From: Bacteroides sp.
GTDB lineage: Bacteria; Bacteroidota; Bacteroidia; Bacteroidales; Bacteroidaceae
Assembly (NCBI GenBank): GCA_019414665.1
Contig: DXLO01000066.1
Coordinates: 1-6,895 of the forward strand
Direction of reading: 5' to 3'
DNA length: 6,895 bases
The position numbers were made by a program, and so were the translations under genes. The notes below the pieces were generated by a model. That model did no database searches. It saw only the letters and a list, made by a program, of their open reading frames with translations, and was not told where the DNA came from. Below, piece by piece: positions 6,233 to 6,895 of this stretch (its first letter is position 1; each line of letters starts with the position of its first letter).

Positions 6233-6832
6233 ATGAAATCTTCAAACTACTTAAAAAAAATATACGGGAATCCGACAGATGAAAAATATACACCGGGATA
6301 TGGTGTATTACCCATTATCAAATATATACCTGAAGGCAAGATAGTCTGGTGTCCTTTCGATACGAAGCACAGTGAGTTTGTGCAGAAATTCAAGGATGCC
6401 GGTTTCCATGTCGTGTATTCCCATATCTATAACGGACAGGATTTTTTCAACTATGAACCGTCCCAATGGGATATACTCGTATCCAATCCTCCTTTCAGCC
6501 GGAAAGTGGAAGTCTTCGAACGCTGTCTGAAACTCGGAAAACCATTCGCCTTGCTGATGTCCAACTATTGGCTGAACAACGTAACACCCTGCCGACTTTT
6601 CCAGAATACTGATCTGGAATTACTCATGTTCGATAAACGTATTCAGTTCGGAAAAGGGAAAAACGTACCGTTCAACAGCAGCTATTTCTGCCATAAAATA
6701 CTTCCGAAACAAATCATATTCGAACAGATAGATGTTACGGACAAATCTCCAAGTTGTATGCAGGATGACATCCCAGATAAGGCAAATATCAATCCGCAAG
6801 AGAATAAAGCAATCATGAATTTTCAATTATAA
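6233..6832 (+). CDS. Methyltransferase-like protein with NPPF motif, probable DNA adenine methylase
   Basis: This 199 aa protein looks like a small class I SAM-dependent methyltransferase, probably acting on adenine in DNA. The visible motifs are DEKYTP at 16-21, a strand ending in CPFD at 40-43 in the SAM-binding position, GQDFF at 68-72, and the catalytic NPPFSR at 85-90. A following strand, FALLMSNYW, would be motif V-like. No glycine-rich FxGxG is present. I recall similar MKSSNYLKK...NPPF proteins in phages and mobile elements with inconsistent annotations, sometimes called tRNA methyltransferases; I doubt that label. A GTG at 6227 gives two more residues, but the ATG at 6233 is preferred because it opens the typical MKSSNYL N-terminus. 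The 49-base leader is very AT-rich, longer than elsewhere in the operon, and may hold a promoter. The polar C-terminal tail (about 170-199) looks disordered. The family is likely; the substrate is uncertain. Confidence 0.82.
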   Translation: MKSSNYLKKIYGNPTDEKYTPGYGVLPIIKYIPEGKIVWCPFDTKHSEFVQKFKDAGFHVVYSHIYNGQDFFNYEPSQWDILVSNPPFSRKVEVFERCLKLGKPFALLMSNYWLNNVTPCRLFQNTDLELLMFDKRIQFGKGKNVPFNSSYFCHKILPKQIIFEQIDVTDKSPSCMQDDIPDKANINPQENKAIMNFQL

Positions 6833-6836
6833 CTCT

Positions 6837-6853
6837 GTATTTCAATGAAATAC
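6837..6853. repeat. Perfect 7-bp inverted repeat after the last gene
   Basis: GTATTTC at 6837-6843 and GAAATAC at 6847-6853 are exact inverted copies around a three-base AAT loop, five bases after the stop of the third methyltransferase. CTC at 6833-6835 and GAG at 6858-6860 could add an outer stem. No T-run follows on the plus strand (an A-run comes at about 6863), so it is a poor intrinsic terminator. It may instead mark a 3' mRNA end or protein site, or be chance. Confidence 0.4.
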
Positions 6854-6895
6854 CCATGAGATAAAAAATCACGCCCAAGAGAATGTAAATAGTCA

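Noticed and set aside
6225..6236. Three-codon frame ATG TGC CTA TGA overlapping the ATG at 6233, like a minimal leader frame
   Set aside because: Such short frames occur by chance very often; there is no ribosome binding site or conservation evidence.
1..6895. CRISPR array, tRNA, insertion sequence, attachment site or origin of transfer
   Set aside because: I saw no regularly spaced repeats, no transposase or integrase frame, no tRNA-like cloverleaf and no relaxase or convincing nick region.

Overview
The window looks like part of the conjugation (tra) operon of a Bacteroidales mobile element: an integrative conjugative element, conjugative transposon or conjugative plasmid. The evidence is protein-level. 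There is a TraJ-type multi-spanning membrane protein, a TraK-type (VirB8-like) protein and a TraM-type (VirB10-like) protein in the order usual for CTnDOT-like elements. A secreted DUF5045-like protein precedes TraJ, and a small single-span protein sits in the TraL slot. All ten genes are on the plus strand with short A-rich leaders and no strong Shine-Dalgarno sequences, which fits Bacteroidota. No integrase, relaxase, origin of transfer, tRNA or rRNA is visible, so the type of element cannot be settled from this window.

Layout. 1-771: a beta-type DNA methyltransferase with DPPF, visibly more A+T rich than the tra genes. 772-839: the only sizeable gap before the tra block, AT-rich with a small inverted repeat. 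840-5835: a compact block with gaps of about 6-30 bases, holding a DUF5045-like secreted protein, TraJ, an unknown 129-139 aa protein, TraK, a TraL-like protein, a Dam-type (phage N-6-adenine) methyltransferase and TraM. 5848-6183: an unknown 111 aa protein. 6233-6832: a third methyltransferase-like protein with NPPF. 6833-6895: non-coding, with a perfect 7-bp inverted repeat.

How the genes may work together. TraJ, TraK, the TraL-like protein and TraM should form the inner-membrane and periplasm-spanning part of a type IV secretion channel. The three methyltransferase-like genes have no visible restriction partner. One is embedded inside the channel operon, between the traL slot and traM, so it is probably transcribed with it. 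A reasonable but unproven inference is that the element modifies its own DNA at the time of transfer, to escape restriction in the recipient or to regulate itself. The most interesting points are this methyltransferase set, the shared layout of the second and third enzymes, the altered SAM-binding motif in the first, and the two unrecognised small proteins. I do not see a clearly new system; the embedded methyltransferases are the best candidate.
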